NCBI RefSeq assembly: GCF_022539505.1
Contig: NC_061508.1
Location: 98,435,276 to 98,499,275, forward strand
DNA length: 64,000 nt
Direction: 5' to 3'
Source of the DNA: Lolium rigidum
Taxonomy: Eukaryota; Streptophyta; Magnoliopsida; Poales; Poaceae
Both the position numbers and the translations under genes were made by a program. This document shows, piece after piece, positions 32,426 to 43,815 of the stretch (its first letter is position 1; each line of letters starts with the position of its first letter). The notes beneath the pieces were generated by a model, which worked only from the letters and a program-made list of their open reading frames with translations, searched no databases and had not been told where the DNA came from.

Positions 32426-33678
32426 CACTACTAGGAAAAGGCCTATAGCTGTAAAGTTACTACCGGCGCACCAAAAAAGTTGTACGCCGGTGGTATTTTG
32501 GTGCGCCGGTGATACACTAATATTACTAGCGAACCATGGACTACGTGCGCCGGGAATAAGGCTCGTGCAGATCCAAACCAAAACTGGCAAATACGACCGG
32601 TCATGCCGCTGACGTACCAATACATTGCTCCGCCGGCGGTAGTGGACTTGCTTTTTTAAAGAACTCAGGCATTCACTTGTCCACTTCCCACCAATCAAGA
32701 ATAGTCACCCCCTGTCAAAAGAAAGAGAGAGAGGAAGAGGTACATCCATTCTCAGCCAATCACGAAGACTTACACGGATCGTGTATTTTCTCTGAGAGCC
32801 ATGAACCGTTGGTCAGACACACTTTAGATCAAAAAATGCAGTCTCGTGGCAACAAATTCTCCTTCAAAAAAAAAAAAAAAAAATTCTCCTGCCGTTTGAC
32901 TGCTCTCTGCCATTGGCTTGTCTTCCGCGTGAAGTCCTCCTCACTTCTCCGGTGCTCTTCCAAACAACGCCGTAGTGGTATGTAGTCTCTTCTTCTACTC
33001 GATTCTCGTCTGTTTCTCTCTGTAACTCCCTCCGGTCGCTGCCTTCTCTAAGTCACCGACGGGACCTGCCAGCCTACCACCTCGAGGTCCGTCATGTCCG
33101 GCAAGCACCGCGTGTCCCCGCCGTCTTGACCCGGCGACCATCTCGCAACCGCCCTCGCCCGACGCGCCCACCGTGTCGCCTCAACTCGGTGAAGTCCGCC
33201 ACGGACGCCAGCAACAACGCTGAGTAGCTAGCGGCGCGGCCAGGAAGCGCATCAATGTCTACGAGCAGCGGCGCGTCCAGGAAGAACAACAACGGCGATG
33301 AGCAGCAGCGCGGAGGTGGGGCAGGAAGAGCTGCGACAACGACGAGCTGCTTCGCAGCCATGATTTGACACAGGGAACTAAATATGTTTTTACATTTTCT
33401 CGTAGGGTTCTAGTTGCAAAGTGGAGGGAATCTATCGATGACATGATGGGTTACGCCCTGCCAGGCCCTCGTGGCCTGCTCCTTTTTTTTAATTCTATAA
33501 TATGCAACTGCTGACGAACGTTTGTGAAGCGCGCCGGTAGTACATCACGTTACCTCCGGCGAACAGCTTAGTGCGCCGGCGGTATTTAGTTATCATCGGC
33601 CTGTTCCCATTGGCGGGCTTAGGTGCACCGGCAATAAGGTATTTTGGTGCGCCAGCAGTAGCTGTTTTCCTAGTAGTG
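32426..33678. mobile_element. Small non-autonomous CACTA element inside tnp2
   Basis: It starts CACTACTAGGAAAAGGCC (32426) and ends CTGTTTTCCTAGTAGTG (33678), perfect 9-bp inner inverted ends, with a 3-bp direct repeat AGA at 32423-32425 and 33679-33681. Subterminal GGCGCACC/GGTGCGCC units occur near both ends. At 1253 bases it has no transposase. The middle (32690-33420) has a 16-A run and GC-rich sequence with no recognised gene. Removing it rejoins the tnp2 reading (TKAD to EKLFECL), confirming it is later than the host. Confidence 0.92.
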
Positions 33679-33845
33679 AGAGAAGAAAATCTTGTTTGAA
33701 TGCTTGAGCAATATCAAGGTCCCGTCTGTCTTCTTGTCCAATATAAAGGGAATAATAAATATGGCAGAGAAAAATTCCAGATCCTGAAGTCTCGTGACTG
33801 CCATGTGATAATGACACAATTGCATCCGATTGCATTGAGGGGGTT
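33679..33845 (+). pseudogene. Continuation of the broken tnp2 transposase after the inner CACTA
   Basis: Codons for LFECLSNIKVPS and then IKGIINMAEKN can be read, followed by a frame slip into the conserved SHDCHVIMTQL region. A gypsy LTR begins at 33846. Confidence 0.75.
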
Positions 33846-34370
33846 TGACGAGGGTGCTCTCCGGCAATGCCCACCATGAGGGGCTTAGGGTTGACGGAAT
33901 CGTGCAGGCTAGCACGAGACATCGGATATCAAACAAACGGGGAGAGAGAATTACCCAGGTTCGGGGCCCTCGATGAGGTAAAATCCTTACTTCCTGCTTG
34001 TTTGATCTTGATTGTCGAATATATCGGGTTACAATGGGGTAGCCGATATGCTGTGGTGGTTGTCTCACCGAGAGGCTAAGATTATAGGGTTCTAGCTCTA
34101 ACTTGCGGTGGATCTACGTATTGAAGTTGTGTCTCGGCAGGGTCCCGAGAGTTCTATCCGGACTCGACTAGGTTACAACAAGATCTATTCTAGTCTTTCC
34201 TTGTATAGCGCCTTCTTTCCTTGTTCGTCAAGAATCCTTCTCCGGGTCGGTCTCCTTTGCTGGAACCGTCGTATATGCCCATCTTAGTTGTTGGGCAATC
34301 TTGATGGGCCCCTAGTTGGGCCGGAGGAGGTAGTCTAATGTTGTTTACCCAAAGGGTAATGCCCACATCA
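33846..34370 (-). repeat. Gypsy-type 3' LTR (525 bp)
   Basis: It starts TGACGAGGGTGC and ends GCCCACATCA. The bases beyond the right end (ATAGCCCGCGAGTGACTGG) read on the other strand as a purine-rich tract ending GGGCTAT, so this is the 3' LTR of a minus-strand element. Its internal sequence continues to 35049. It is inserted in the tnp2 exon of the CACTA element. The partner LTR is not in the window. Confidence 0.7.
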
Positions 34371-35049
34371 ATAGCCCGCGAGTGACTGGCCGAAGTAAAA
34401 CTTCGGGCAGGACTATAATGGCCTTCATCCGAATGTCCATAGCTGTTGAAAAGAGTTGATCCTTCTTCATCATTTTGAAGTCGAAACTACTTGATATCGG
34501 GTGCGCGTCCAGCGCTCCGGATGGGAGTATCCCCGAGTCTAGGGACGGATGCATGCAACTGTGCGTAGACTCAAGTTGTTCTACTCGAAGATTCTGATGC
34601 CGATGATTTCTGAATTGCCTTCATCATCCGATATCTTTTTATATATCGGGTCTTCAAAAAACTTCGAGCGAAGTCATTTAGTATGATAGTACGTAAGGGA
34701 TAGGACCAACGTGCCCAGTCTTACTCGATAAATTGATGCTAGTTAACTGCCGATGGCAAAACAACGTTACTTTACTCAGGATCAAGTCCCCTGGCTCGAT
34801 CCTGGATCTTCTGAAACCTTCGAGTTCGTTTTCCTTCGTCTTCAGTAGGTTTTATCGGGAGCGCGTCCAACGCTCCCGATGGGAGTAGCCCCTGAGTCTA
34901 GGGACGGGTGCTTGCAATCGTGCATAGAGTCAAGTCGAGCAACCCAATGATGTAGATTCCTTTGGACGCTTCACAAATGAGGAGTCGATATTTTTGATGA
35001 CATCATCATTGATGTGGCCTCTGCGGCGGCTCGATTGACAGGGCATGAC
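34371..35049 (-). mobile_element. 3' internal region of the same gypsy element
   Basis: Non-coding. A block GGGAGTA(T/G)CCCCGAGTCTAGGGACGG-like occurs twice (34526-34552 and 34880-34908), each preceded by GGGTGCGCGTCCAGCGCTC- or GGGAGCGCGTCCAACGCTC-like sequence, a direct repeat about 355 bases apart. It is cut at 35049 by the non-autonomous gypsy element and probably resumes at 48172. Confidence 0.6.
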
Positions 35050-36689
35050 TGATGCGTGCAATTAACACACGTCCGTTGGGAACCCCAAGAGGAAGGTGTG
35101 ATGCAGACAGTAGCAAGTTTTTCCTCAGAAAGAAACCAAGGTTTATCGAATCAAGAGGAGCCAAGAAGCACGTTGAAGGTTGATGGCGGCGAAGTGTAGT
35201 GCGGCGCAACACCAGGGATTCCGGCGCCAACGTGGAACCTGCACAACACAATCAAAGTACTTTGCCCCAACGTAACAGTGAGGTTGTCAATCTCACTGGC
35301 TTGCTGAAAACAATGGATTAAACGTATTGTGTGGAAGATGATGATTGTTTGCGAAGAACAGTAAAGAACAATTGCAGTAGATTGTATTTCAGATGTAAAG
35401 AATAGGACCGGGGTCCACGGTTCACTAGTGGTGTCTCTCCCATAAGATAAATAGATGTTGGGTGAACAAATTACAGTTGGGCAATTGACAAATAAAGAAG
35501 GCATAACAATGCACATACATATATCATGATGAGTACTATGAGATTTAATCAGGGCATTACGACAAAGTACATAGACCGCTATCCAGCACGCATCTATGCC
35601 TAAAAAGTCCACTTTCAGGTTATCATCCGAACCCCTTCCGGTATTAAGTTGCAAGCAACAGACAATTGCATTAAGTATGGTGCGTAATGTAATCAACACA
35701 AATATCCTTAGACAAAGCATCGATGTTTTATCCCTAGTGGCAACAGCACATCCACAACCTTAGAACTTTCTGTCGCTGTCCCAGATTTAATGGAGGCATG
35801 AACCCACTATCGAGCATAAATACTCCCTCTTGGAGTTACAAGTATCAACTTGGCCAGAGCCTCTACTAGCAACGGAGAGCTTGCAAGAACATAAACAACA
35901 TATATGATATATTGATAATCAACTTGACATAGTATTCAATATTCATCGGATCCCAACAAACACAACATGTAGCATTACAAATAGCATCGGATCCCAACAA
36001 ACACAACATGTAGCATTACAAATAGAAGATCTTGATCATGATAGGCAGCTCACAAGATCTAACATGATATCACAATGAGGAGAAGACGACCATCTAGCTA
36101 CTGCTATGGACCCATAGTCCAGGGGTGAACTACTCACACATCGAGCCGGAGGCGATCATGGCGATGAAGAGTCCTCCGGGAGATGATTCCCCTCTCCGGC
36201 AGGGTGCCGGAGGCGATCTCCTGAATCCCCCGAGATGGGATTGGCGGCGGCTGCGTCTCTGAAAGGTTTTCCGTATCGTGGCTCTCGGTACTGGGGGTTT
36301 CGCGACGAAGACTTTAAGTAGGCGGAAGGGCAGGTCAGGGGGCGTCAAGAGGGACCCACACAACAGGGTCGCGCGGCCAAGACCTGGGCCGCGCCGCCCT
36401 AGTGTGACGTCGCCTCGTGGCCCCACTTCGTATCTCCCTCGGTCTTCTGGACAATTCGTGGAAAAATAAGCCCCTGGGCGTTGATTTCGTCCAATTCCGA
36501 GAATATTTCCTTACTAGGATTTCTGAAACCAAAAACAGCAGAAAACAACAACTGGCTCTTCGGCATCTCATCTATAGGTTAGTGCTGGAAAATGCATAAT
36601 AATGACATATAATGTGTATAAAACATGTGAGTATCATCATAAAAGTAGCATGGAACATAAGAAATTATAGATACGTTTGAGACGTATCA
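35050..36689 (-). repeat. Copy A 3' LTR (1640 bp)
   Basis: Contains a 42-base tandem duplication (CATCGGATCCCAACAAAC to CATTACAAATAG, about 35946-36029) that is single in the other LTR (around 45709-45748). The open frame at 35151-35720 lies within LTR sequence and is not a gene. Confidence 0.9.
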
Positions 36690-37832
36690 AGCATCCCCAA
36701 GCTTAGTTCCTACTCGCCCTCGAGTAGGTAAACGACAACAATGATAATTTCTGAAGTGACATGCTATCATAATCTTGATCAATACTATTGTAAAGCACAT
36801 GAGATGAATGCAGCGATTCGAAGCAATGGTGAAGATAATGAGTAAACAACTGAATCATATAGCAAAGACTTTTCATGAATAGTACTTTCAAGACAAGCAT
36901 CAATAAGACTTGCATAACAGTTAACTCATAAGCAATAAATTCTTAGTAGAAAGCTTTGAAACAATACAAAGGATGATTAAGTTTCAGCAATTGCTTTCAA
37001 CTTGTAACATGTATATCTCATGGATAGTTGTCAACATAAAGCAATATAACAAGTGCAATAGGTAAACATGTAAGAATCAATGCACACAGTTGACACAAGT
37101 GTTTGCTTACGAGATAGAAAGAATAGGTAAAGCTGACTCAACATAAAGTAGAAGAATGGCCCTTCGCGAGAGGAAGCATGGATTACTATTTTTGTGCTAG
37201 AGCTTTTCATTTTGAAAACAAGAAACAATTTTTCAACGGTAGTAATAAATCATATGTGTTATGTATAAGATATCCTATAAGTTGCAAGCCTCATGCATAG
37301 TATACTAATAGTGCCCGCACCTTGTCCTAATTAGCTTGGATTAACACGGATTATCATTGCATAACATATGTTTCAACCAAGTGTCACAAAGGGGTACCTC
37401 TATGCCGCCTGTACAAGGGTCTAAGGAGAAGGTTCGCATCGGATTTCTCGCTTTTGATCATTGTCAACTTAGACACCCATACCGGGACAACATAGACAAC
37501 AGATAATGGACTCCTCTTTTAATGCTTAAGCATTTAACAACAGATAATATTCTCATAAGAGATTGAGGATATATGTCCAAAACTGAAACTTCCACCATGA
37601 TTCATGGCTTTAGTTAGCGGCCCAATGTTCTTCTCTAACAATATGCATACTCAAACCATTTGATCATGAAAATCTCCCTTACTTCAGACAAGACGAACAT
37701 GCATAGCAACTCACATGATATTCAACAAAGGTAAAAGTTGATGGCGTCCCCAGAAACATGGTTACCGCACAACAAGCAACTTATTAAGAAATAAATTACA
37801 TAAGTACATATTCTTCACCACAATAGTTTTTA

Positions 37833-37975
37833 GGGATTTCTATTTTCGTGCCCTTGGGTCCTTAGTTGTACTCAGTTTTCCCCAGCTCCTTAGTTTTTCC
37901 TCAGTTTTCCCCAACTTCTTGTCTATAACCCGCAGAAAGAGCTCGGACGGAAGGAATCCCGTTTAGTTGACGTTG
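37833..37975 (+). repeat. MULE left terminal inverted repeat
   Basis: Pairs with 42260-42404 in inverse orientation. It includes duplicated CAGTTTTCCCCA blocks and CGGACGGAAGGAATCC near its inner edge. Confidence 0.9.
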
Positions 37976-38226
37976 GTTGGTGCTGGCAAGTGGGGCCGCT
38001 GTTGGTGCCCCGCGGTGGACACGTCTCCACTTATCCGGATCATCGTGGGACCCACAACTTGTCCACGTGAGCGCGCCGGACCCACGGCTTACCCGAGGTG
38101 ACCGTTGCAAAATGGGAGCCCGAGCTAGCCCCGCGCCCGTGCCCGTGCCATTGCTTCCCATTTCTTTCTCCGCGCCCCATTGTTCTTATTCTCCGCCAGC
38201 GGCAGCCCTTCTCCGGCACGCGGGTG

Positions 38227-38796
38227 ATGTCTAGTTTCTCTTCGACCTTCCGTTCTTCATGGCCGCAGTATGGACCCGTGCCTTTGACAAGATGTCCTGA
38301 CTGCCCACGCCAGGAGCCTCGAAGCGGTCGATGCGCCAAGACGGACGAGAACGGCAACCGTGGACGTGAGTTCGTTGCATGCGAGAGCTTGCCATATAGA
38401 GAGGGGATAAGGTTAGATCTCGCTCCAATTTCTCTGTGTTCTCTCGATTTTCTTGTTATTCCCTCGAATTTGGGATTTAGGGTTCACGTTGTTGTTTTCG
38501 GATCTTGAAGAAATGCGGGCATTTCGAGTGGATCGATGTGTACGTTCGGAGGCTTCAGTTGCGGGAATCAATTGGCGCTATTGGGGGCGCAATTTGGGAG
38601 GGGGGGACTTGTCGTAGAGAATGCGGCGGAGAGAGGAGCCGTTCCGATTAGGGACCTTCCGATTATGCCTAATGCTCCCAATGCGGAGCTGGTGGAAGTG
38701 AAGGGAGAACTGAAGAAAATGAACAAGCGGTTAATGCAGCTGATCGAGTTGAAGAAGCAAGCTAATCTGATGGCTGGTTGTTTTTTTGTTGTATAA
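38227..38796 (+). pseudogene. GRF-type zinc-finger gene inside the MULE, broken
   Basis: From ATG 38227 the first exon encodes CPDCPRQEPRSG and NGNRGREFVACES, the first part of a GRF zinc finger (C-C...C with the G-R-F/E-F core). An intron starts at GT 38412. The next exon reads ILKKCGHFEWIDVYVRRLQL from about 38502, completing the finger, but the expected AG before it reads CG. A 7-G run (38595-38601) then shifts frame; the second frame ends ELKKMNKRLMQLIELKKQANLM, a short coiled coil, and stops at 38796. GRF fingers bind single-stranded DNA in topoisomerase-like proteins; short proteins of this layout are common passengers in grass genomes. Cellular function unknown. Confidence 0.7.
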
Positions 38797-38930
38797 TTAC
38801 GATCGGATTCTTATCATTGCTCACCGAGCGCTAGAAGTTGTTACAAGGGATACCTAGTTACAAATCCATTATTCGAGTTACATGTACTTGTAGTTGTTTT
38901 CAAAGTTAGTGTGTGCATTCACCGAAATTA

Positions 38931-39590
38931 CCAAACTATATTCCCTAAAAGAAAAGGACAGCTAAAGATAGTTGATAATTGTTAGAGGGGTGACAAATAA
39001 TGCAATCGCCGAAATCCGCAAAAATGTATGCCTCATGTTTATAACAAAATTATACCACTTTTAGGCCGTTTCAAAATACCAATACTATATCCCAAACTAT
39101 ATTCCCTAAAAGAAAAGGACAGCTAAAGATAGTTGATAATTGTTAGAGGGGTGACAAATAATGCAATCCCGAAATCCGCAAATATGTATGCCTCATGTTT
39201 ATACCAAAATTATACCACTTTTAGGCCTTTCCAAAATACCAATACCATATCCCAAACTATATTCCCTAAAAGAAAAGGACAGCTAAAGATAGTTGATAAT
39301 TGTTAGAGGGGTGACAAATAATGCAATCGCCGAAATCCGCAAAAATGTATGCCTCATGTTTATACCAAAATTATACCACTTTTAGGCCTTTCCAAAATAC
39401 CAATACCATATCCCAAACTATATTCCCTAAAAGAAAAGGACAGCTAAAGATAGTTGATAATTGTTATAGGGGTGACAAATAATGCAATCGCCGAAATCCG
39501 CAAAAATGTATGCCTCATGTTTATAACAAAATTATACCACTTTTAGGCCGTTTCAAAATACCAATACTATATCCCAAACTATATATTAAG
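38931..39590. repeat. Tandem array of four 161-bp units
   Basis: Each unit runs from CCAAACTATATTCCCTAAAAG to AATACTATATC. Units begin at 38931, 39092, 39252 and 39413 (spacings 161, 160, 161), with a partial fifth at 39574. Differences are few (for example GTTTATAACAAA versus GTTTATACCAAA). The array follows the GRF gene 3' end and may hold its terminator region. Not a CRISPR: there are no spacers. Confidence 0.95.
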
Positions 39591-40592
39591 TGGCAAACTC
39601 GTCATTGCATTCTCCACCGACAGAGAGAGAGAGAGAGATGGGTGGCCACGAAGAGAGAGAGAGAGAGAGAGGTTGCCACGAAGAGACGGATAGGGGTATA
39701 CGCCGTTAGATCGGTGGATCAACGGTTCGTGGAGTCGATCCGTGTGACAACGGCTCAACCAATCGGGATAAGTTTGGGCTTCTCGAGCATTTGTGACAGT
39801 ACTTGAGGGCAAAGCCGAGTAGTACTAAGAATCCAAGGGCACATAAATAGTAAATAGACTAAGGGATTCAAACAAAAGAATTACAAAATGAAAAATGTGT
39901 GTTTTGTACAATATAATTCATATTGGGCTACATCAAATTATTTGCAATTCAAATATACATGAGTGTGACAATTATGGCATCATCTAGACAAACTATGTTT
40001 TGGGAAAGATGTTTTGCAAAGGGGTTTGGGTGGAAAACCATGCATCTTCATAGCTACACTAGTGATTACGAGAAGTGGCAATTTGTGGTAAAACTTGATT
40101 TATATATGTTTGTTAAGGTTTTCTAGGTGGCAGGTTGCGTAGGAAGACTCCATGAGTAGTTGCCACTATGTTTTTATTTTTTTGGATTTTTTTGCGCATG
40201 AAATGACTCAATTAGCTATGTTAATCTCATTTGTTGACTCTCTGTTGACCAGCTACTTGAGGGTAAAACTGAGTATATTGCACTTGCCGGTCTAAGTCCT
40301 CGAGGGGAAAACTGAGTACGGATAAAATTTACGTATAAGGCACGAGGTTATAACTGAGTACACCAAACGTCCCGAGGGTTAGACTCGGGTAGCGGTGCAC
40401 GCTGCAGCCGTGCATAGCGGACGCGTGTTGCCGTGCATAGCGGACGCGTGTTGCGGTACACGCCACCTTCGTCTTTATAGAGCCCCTCTTTCTCTCCCTC
40501 GACGCACGTTCTCAACGGCTCCACCGCAACCGCCTCTCCTGTCCGATCATCTTCTCCACAACCGAAGAAAAACCCCGAAGAAAACCGCCGGC

Positions 40593-41787
40593 GATGGAGA
40601 AGAATGAGATGCCCATTGTCGGCACATCAGCCGCCGCCCCCGTCCGAGGCCCCGTCAGCTGCTTCCATCGTAGCAGCCGGCGCATCGGCCGCCGCCCCCG
40701 TCCGAGGCCCCTGTCGCCGCTTCCAACGTAGCGGCCGACGCATCGGCCGCCGCCCCGTCCGAGGCCCCCGTCGCTGCTTCCAACGTAGCAGCCGGGCGCA
40801 TCGGCCGCCGCCCCGTCCGAGCCCCTGTCGGCTGCTTCCAACGTAGCAGCCGGCGCATCGGCCGCCGCCACCGTCCGGTCCCCGTCGATTGGGACCCGTA
40901 CGAACCGGTGCGGTACGACGCGCCGGAGAACCCCTACGACACCACCATCGTCGACAACGAGCCGGAGGTAACCCTTTGTTCCCTTGTTCTTATCTCATTT
41001 CAATCATTTTGTGTTAGATCTACCGTTATTACGGTTCGTACATTCCTAGTTCAATCCTTTTTTGTTAGATCTTGCGTTATTCATTGTTCGTCCGTTCCTA
41101 GTTCGATCCTTTTGTGTTAGATCTTGCGTTATTAGTGTTTGTGATTTGCTTTTGTTTAAGATTTGTGCCGATGATGATGAATATTTGGGCATAAATTGAT
41201 TCAGGGTTTAGTCGGTAAACAATTGGTGTGTACAAATTTGTTGTGCATGATCTTTGGTTTGGCTGACTCAAATCCTGGATATAAGTGTGTCCAATGTAGC
41301 GAGGCTACCTCTTTTTTTCGAGCCCATATTATCATGCATGATTTTTTGTTCACTCTACTGTTCCATCATCGTTGCAATTGACTCCGTGTTTTTTGCACGA
41401 TCTTTGGTGCTACGTGACAGGTGCGGAAGCGGCGACGTCGACGGCGACGACGAGTCCTTCCACACCAAGACTCGTCACGTCCTCGGGGAGGCTGCGAGTC
41501 CGGCCATTACGATGGCCCTTTTGCTCGAGGCATTTACAAGTGCCCCTTACGCAACAGGAAGCTCCGCGCCACCGACTTCAACTCCACTGGTGAACCATGC
41601 TAAATCCATTGGCGGATGTGGCGCTAGAGTTGGAAGGACCGTGAACGTGCATGCGTACATGGCCAAACACAAAGCACTTGGGATTCACTGCGCAACCTCC
41701 AAGCGAGTCACACGCGCTACTGGAGGCGTTGAACGTGCCTACTTGCACTCTCTGTATGTGACTGCTCTATCACGCAGAGCAGCTTAA
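40593..41787 (+). pseudogene. Second zinc-finger gene in the MULE (zf-XS-like), broken
   Basis: ATG 40593 opens an Ala/Pro-rich part with about four 60-base repeats (40625-40870), whose copies differ by single C insertions and so slip frame. The exon ends DWDPYEPVRYDAPENPYDT then EPE at a GT donor (40969). After an intron, the exon from 41420 is Arg-rich and then reads HYDGPFARGIYKCPLRNRK; a one-base insertion near 41583 shifts to LVNHAKSIGGCGARVGRTVN and AYMAKHKALGIH. The C-x2-C...H...H pattern resembles zf-XS fingers, with the second Cys read as Arg. Low-complexity indels and the lost Cys suggest it is not functional. Confidence 0.55.
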
Positions 41788-42259
41788 TTTCATGTAAATT
41801 GTAGCTTATGTTGGATCTATCGGTACTACTTTTGGATCTGTCCTGAATATATCTATGCTATGTTGGTTCTTTGTATGCGGCTTATCCTATATTTTTCTAC
41901 GGATTTGTGCCCTAGATTTCCTACCTGATTGGGTAAAAACGAAGGCATAAAGAAATGAATGGCGTTAAAAAACAGAAGGAGAAGCTGCTCTAGATTTGCT
42001 ACCAATTTGGGCTATCAAATATGAATGAGATCGAGCGATAGAGAGGAAAAAGGTACATTGAAAACTGCTAATGCGGGCGGAAGAGACGAGAAACCACTCG
42101 TGCCCCCGTCCGGACCCACACGGCTCCACACGCTACGGCCCCACACGCTACGGCCACACAAACACGGCCTCGTCCTGTCCCACGCGGTCCCTTCCTACCA
42201 CCCACACGACGCGGTCCCACACGACGCGACCCCACAAACGACACGACCCCACTCGTCAG

Positions 42260-42404
42260 CACGGAACGGTCAACTTAACGGATTCCTTCCGTCCGAGCTC
42301 CTTCTGCGGTTCAGACAAGGGCTTGGGGAAAACTGAGGAAAAACTAAGGAGCTGGGGAAAACTGAGTACAACTAAGGACCTGAGGGCACGAAAATAGAAA
42401 TCCC
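42260..42404 (-). repeat. MULE right terminal inverted repeat
   Basis: Inverse of 37833-37975 with scattered differences; followed by the TAGTTTTTA duplication. Confidence 0.9.
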
Positions 42405-43815
42405 TAGTTTTTAAGGCTATTTTCCCATGAGCTATGTATTGTAAAGGTAAAGAATGGAAGTTTAAAAGTAGCACTCAAGTAATGTACTTTGGAATGGCAG
42501 AGAAATACCATGTGGTAGGTAGGTATGGTGGACACAAATGGCATAGATTTGGCTCAACGATTTGGATGCACGAGAAGAATCCCTCTCAATACAAGGCTAG
42601 GCTAGCAATGTTGTTTGAAGAAAACTCAAGTATGAAATGGTGTAGCAAGACTCACATATGAACATATTGTAAGCATTATAAGACTTTACATCGTCTCCTT
42701 GTTGTTCAAACACCTCAACCAGAAAATATCTAGACTTAGAGAGACCAATCATGCAAACAAAATTTTAACAAGCTCTATGTAGTTATTCATTAATAAGTGC
42801 AAAGTACATGATGCAAGAGCTTAAACATGATCTATATGAGCACAACAATTGCCAAGTATCAAATTATTCAAGACATTATACCATTTACCACATGCGGCAT
42901 TTTCCGTTTCCAACCATATACCAATGAACGAAGTAGTTCAACCTTCGCAATGAACATTAAGAATAAAGCTAAGAACACATGTGTTCATATGCAACAGCGG
43001 AGCGTGTCTCTCTCCCATATAAAGAATGCTAGGATCCGACTTTATTCAAACAAAAACAAAAACAAAAACAAACAGACGCTCCAAGCAAAGCACATAAGAT
43101 GTGACTGAATAAAAATATAGTTTCATTAGAGGAACCTGATAATGTTGTCGATGAAGAAGGGGATGCCTTGGGCATCCCCAAGCTTAGATGCTTGAGTCTT
43201 CTTGAAATATGCAGGGATGAACCACGGGGGCATCCCCAAGCTTAGACTTTTCACTCTTCTTGATCATATTGTATCATCCTCCTCTCTTGACCCTTGAAAC
43301 TTCCTCCACACCAAACTCGAAACAAACTCATTAGAGGGTTAGTGCATAATTGAAAATTCATACATTCATAGGTGACATAATCATTCTTAACACTTCTGGA
43401 TATTGCACAAAGCTACTGAAAGTTAATGGAACAAAGAAATCCATCAAACATAGCAAAACAGGCAATGCGAAATAAAAGGCAGAATCTGTCAAAACAGAAC
43501 AGTCCGTAAAGACGAATTTTATAGAGGCACTTAACTTGCTCAGATGAAAAAGCTCAAATTGAATAAAATTTGCGTACGTATCTGAGGATCACGCACGTAA
43601 ATTGGCAGATTTTTCTGAGTTACCTACAGAGAACCCTGCCCAAATTCGTGACGAGCAAGAAATGCGTTTCTGCGCAGTAATCCAAATCTAGTATTGACTT
43701 TACTATCAAAGAGTTTACTTGGCACAACAATGCAATAAAATAAAGATAAGGAGAGGTTGCTACAGTAGTAACAACTTCCAAGACTCAACAAAACAGTAGT
43801 AAAAACATACATGGG

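Larger units (their letters stand above)
30172..33845 (+). mobile_element. CACTA element body, interrupted and truncated
   Basis: Subterminal repeats with CGAACCGGGACTAATGGG and its inverse (30172-30335) lead into a promoter-like stretch and a transposase gene with transposase-associated and tnp2 domains. A smaller CACTA element interrupts tnp2 at 32425/33679, and a gypsy LTR interrupts it again at 33846. The rest of tnp2 and the right terminus are not found in the window. Confidence 0.85.
37833..42404 (+). mobile_element. Mutator-like element (MULE) with 9-bp TSD carrying two zinc-finger gene remnants
   Basis: A perfect 9-bp direct repeat TAGTTTTTA flanks it at 37824-37832 and 42405-42413, the Mutator hallmark. 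Long terminal inverted repeats begin GGGATTTCTATTTTCGTGCC at each end and stay recognisable for about 140 bases (37833-37975 and 42260-42404). There is no MuDR-type transposase. Instead it holds a GRF-type zinc-finger gene remnant (38227-38796), a 161-bp tandem array (38931-39590) and a second finger gene remnant (40593-41787). Sequences at 39800-39860 and 40250-40400 echo the terminal repeat (GGGCACATAAATAG; AAAACTGAGTA), suggesting two units fused. Confidence 0.9.

Noticed and set aside
32866..32882. Poly-A run as the tail of a retroposed gene inside the small CACTA
   Set aside because: No direct repeat or recognisable coding sequence upstream; probably a simple A run.
38931..39590. CRISPR-like regular repeats
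   Set aside because: Units are directly adjacent, 161 bases long and contain no variable spacers; the genome is a plant's.
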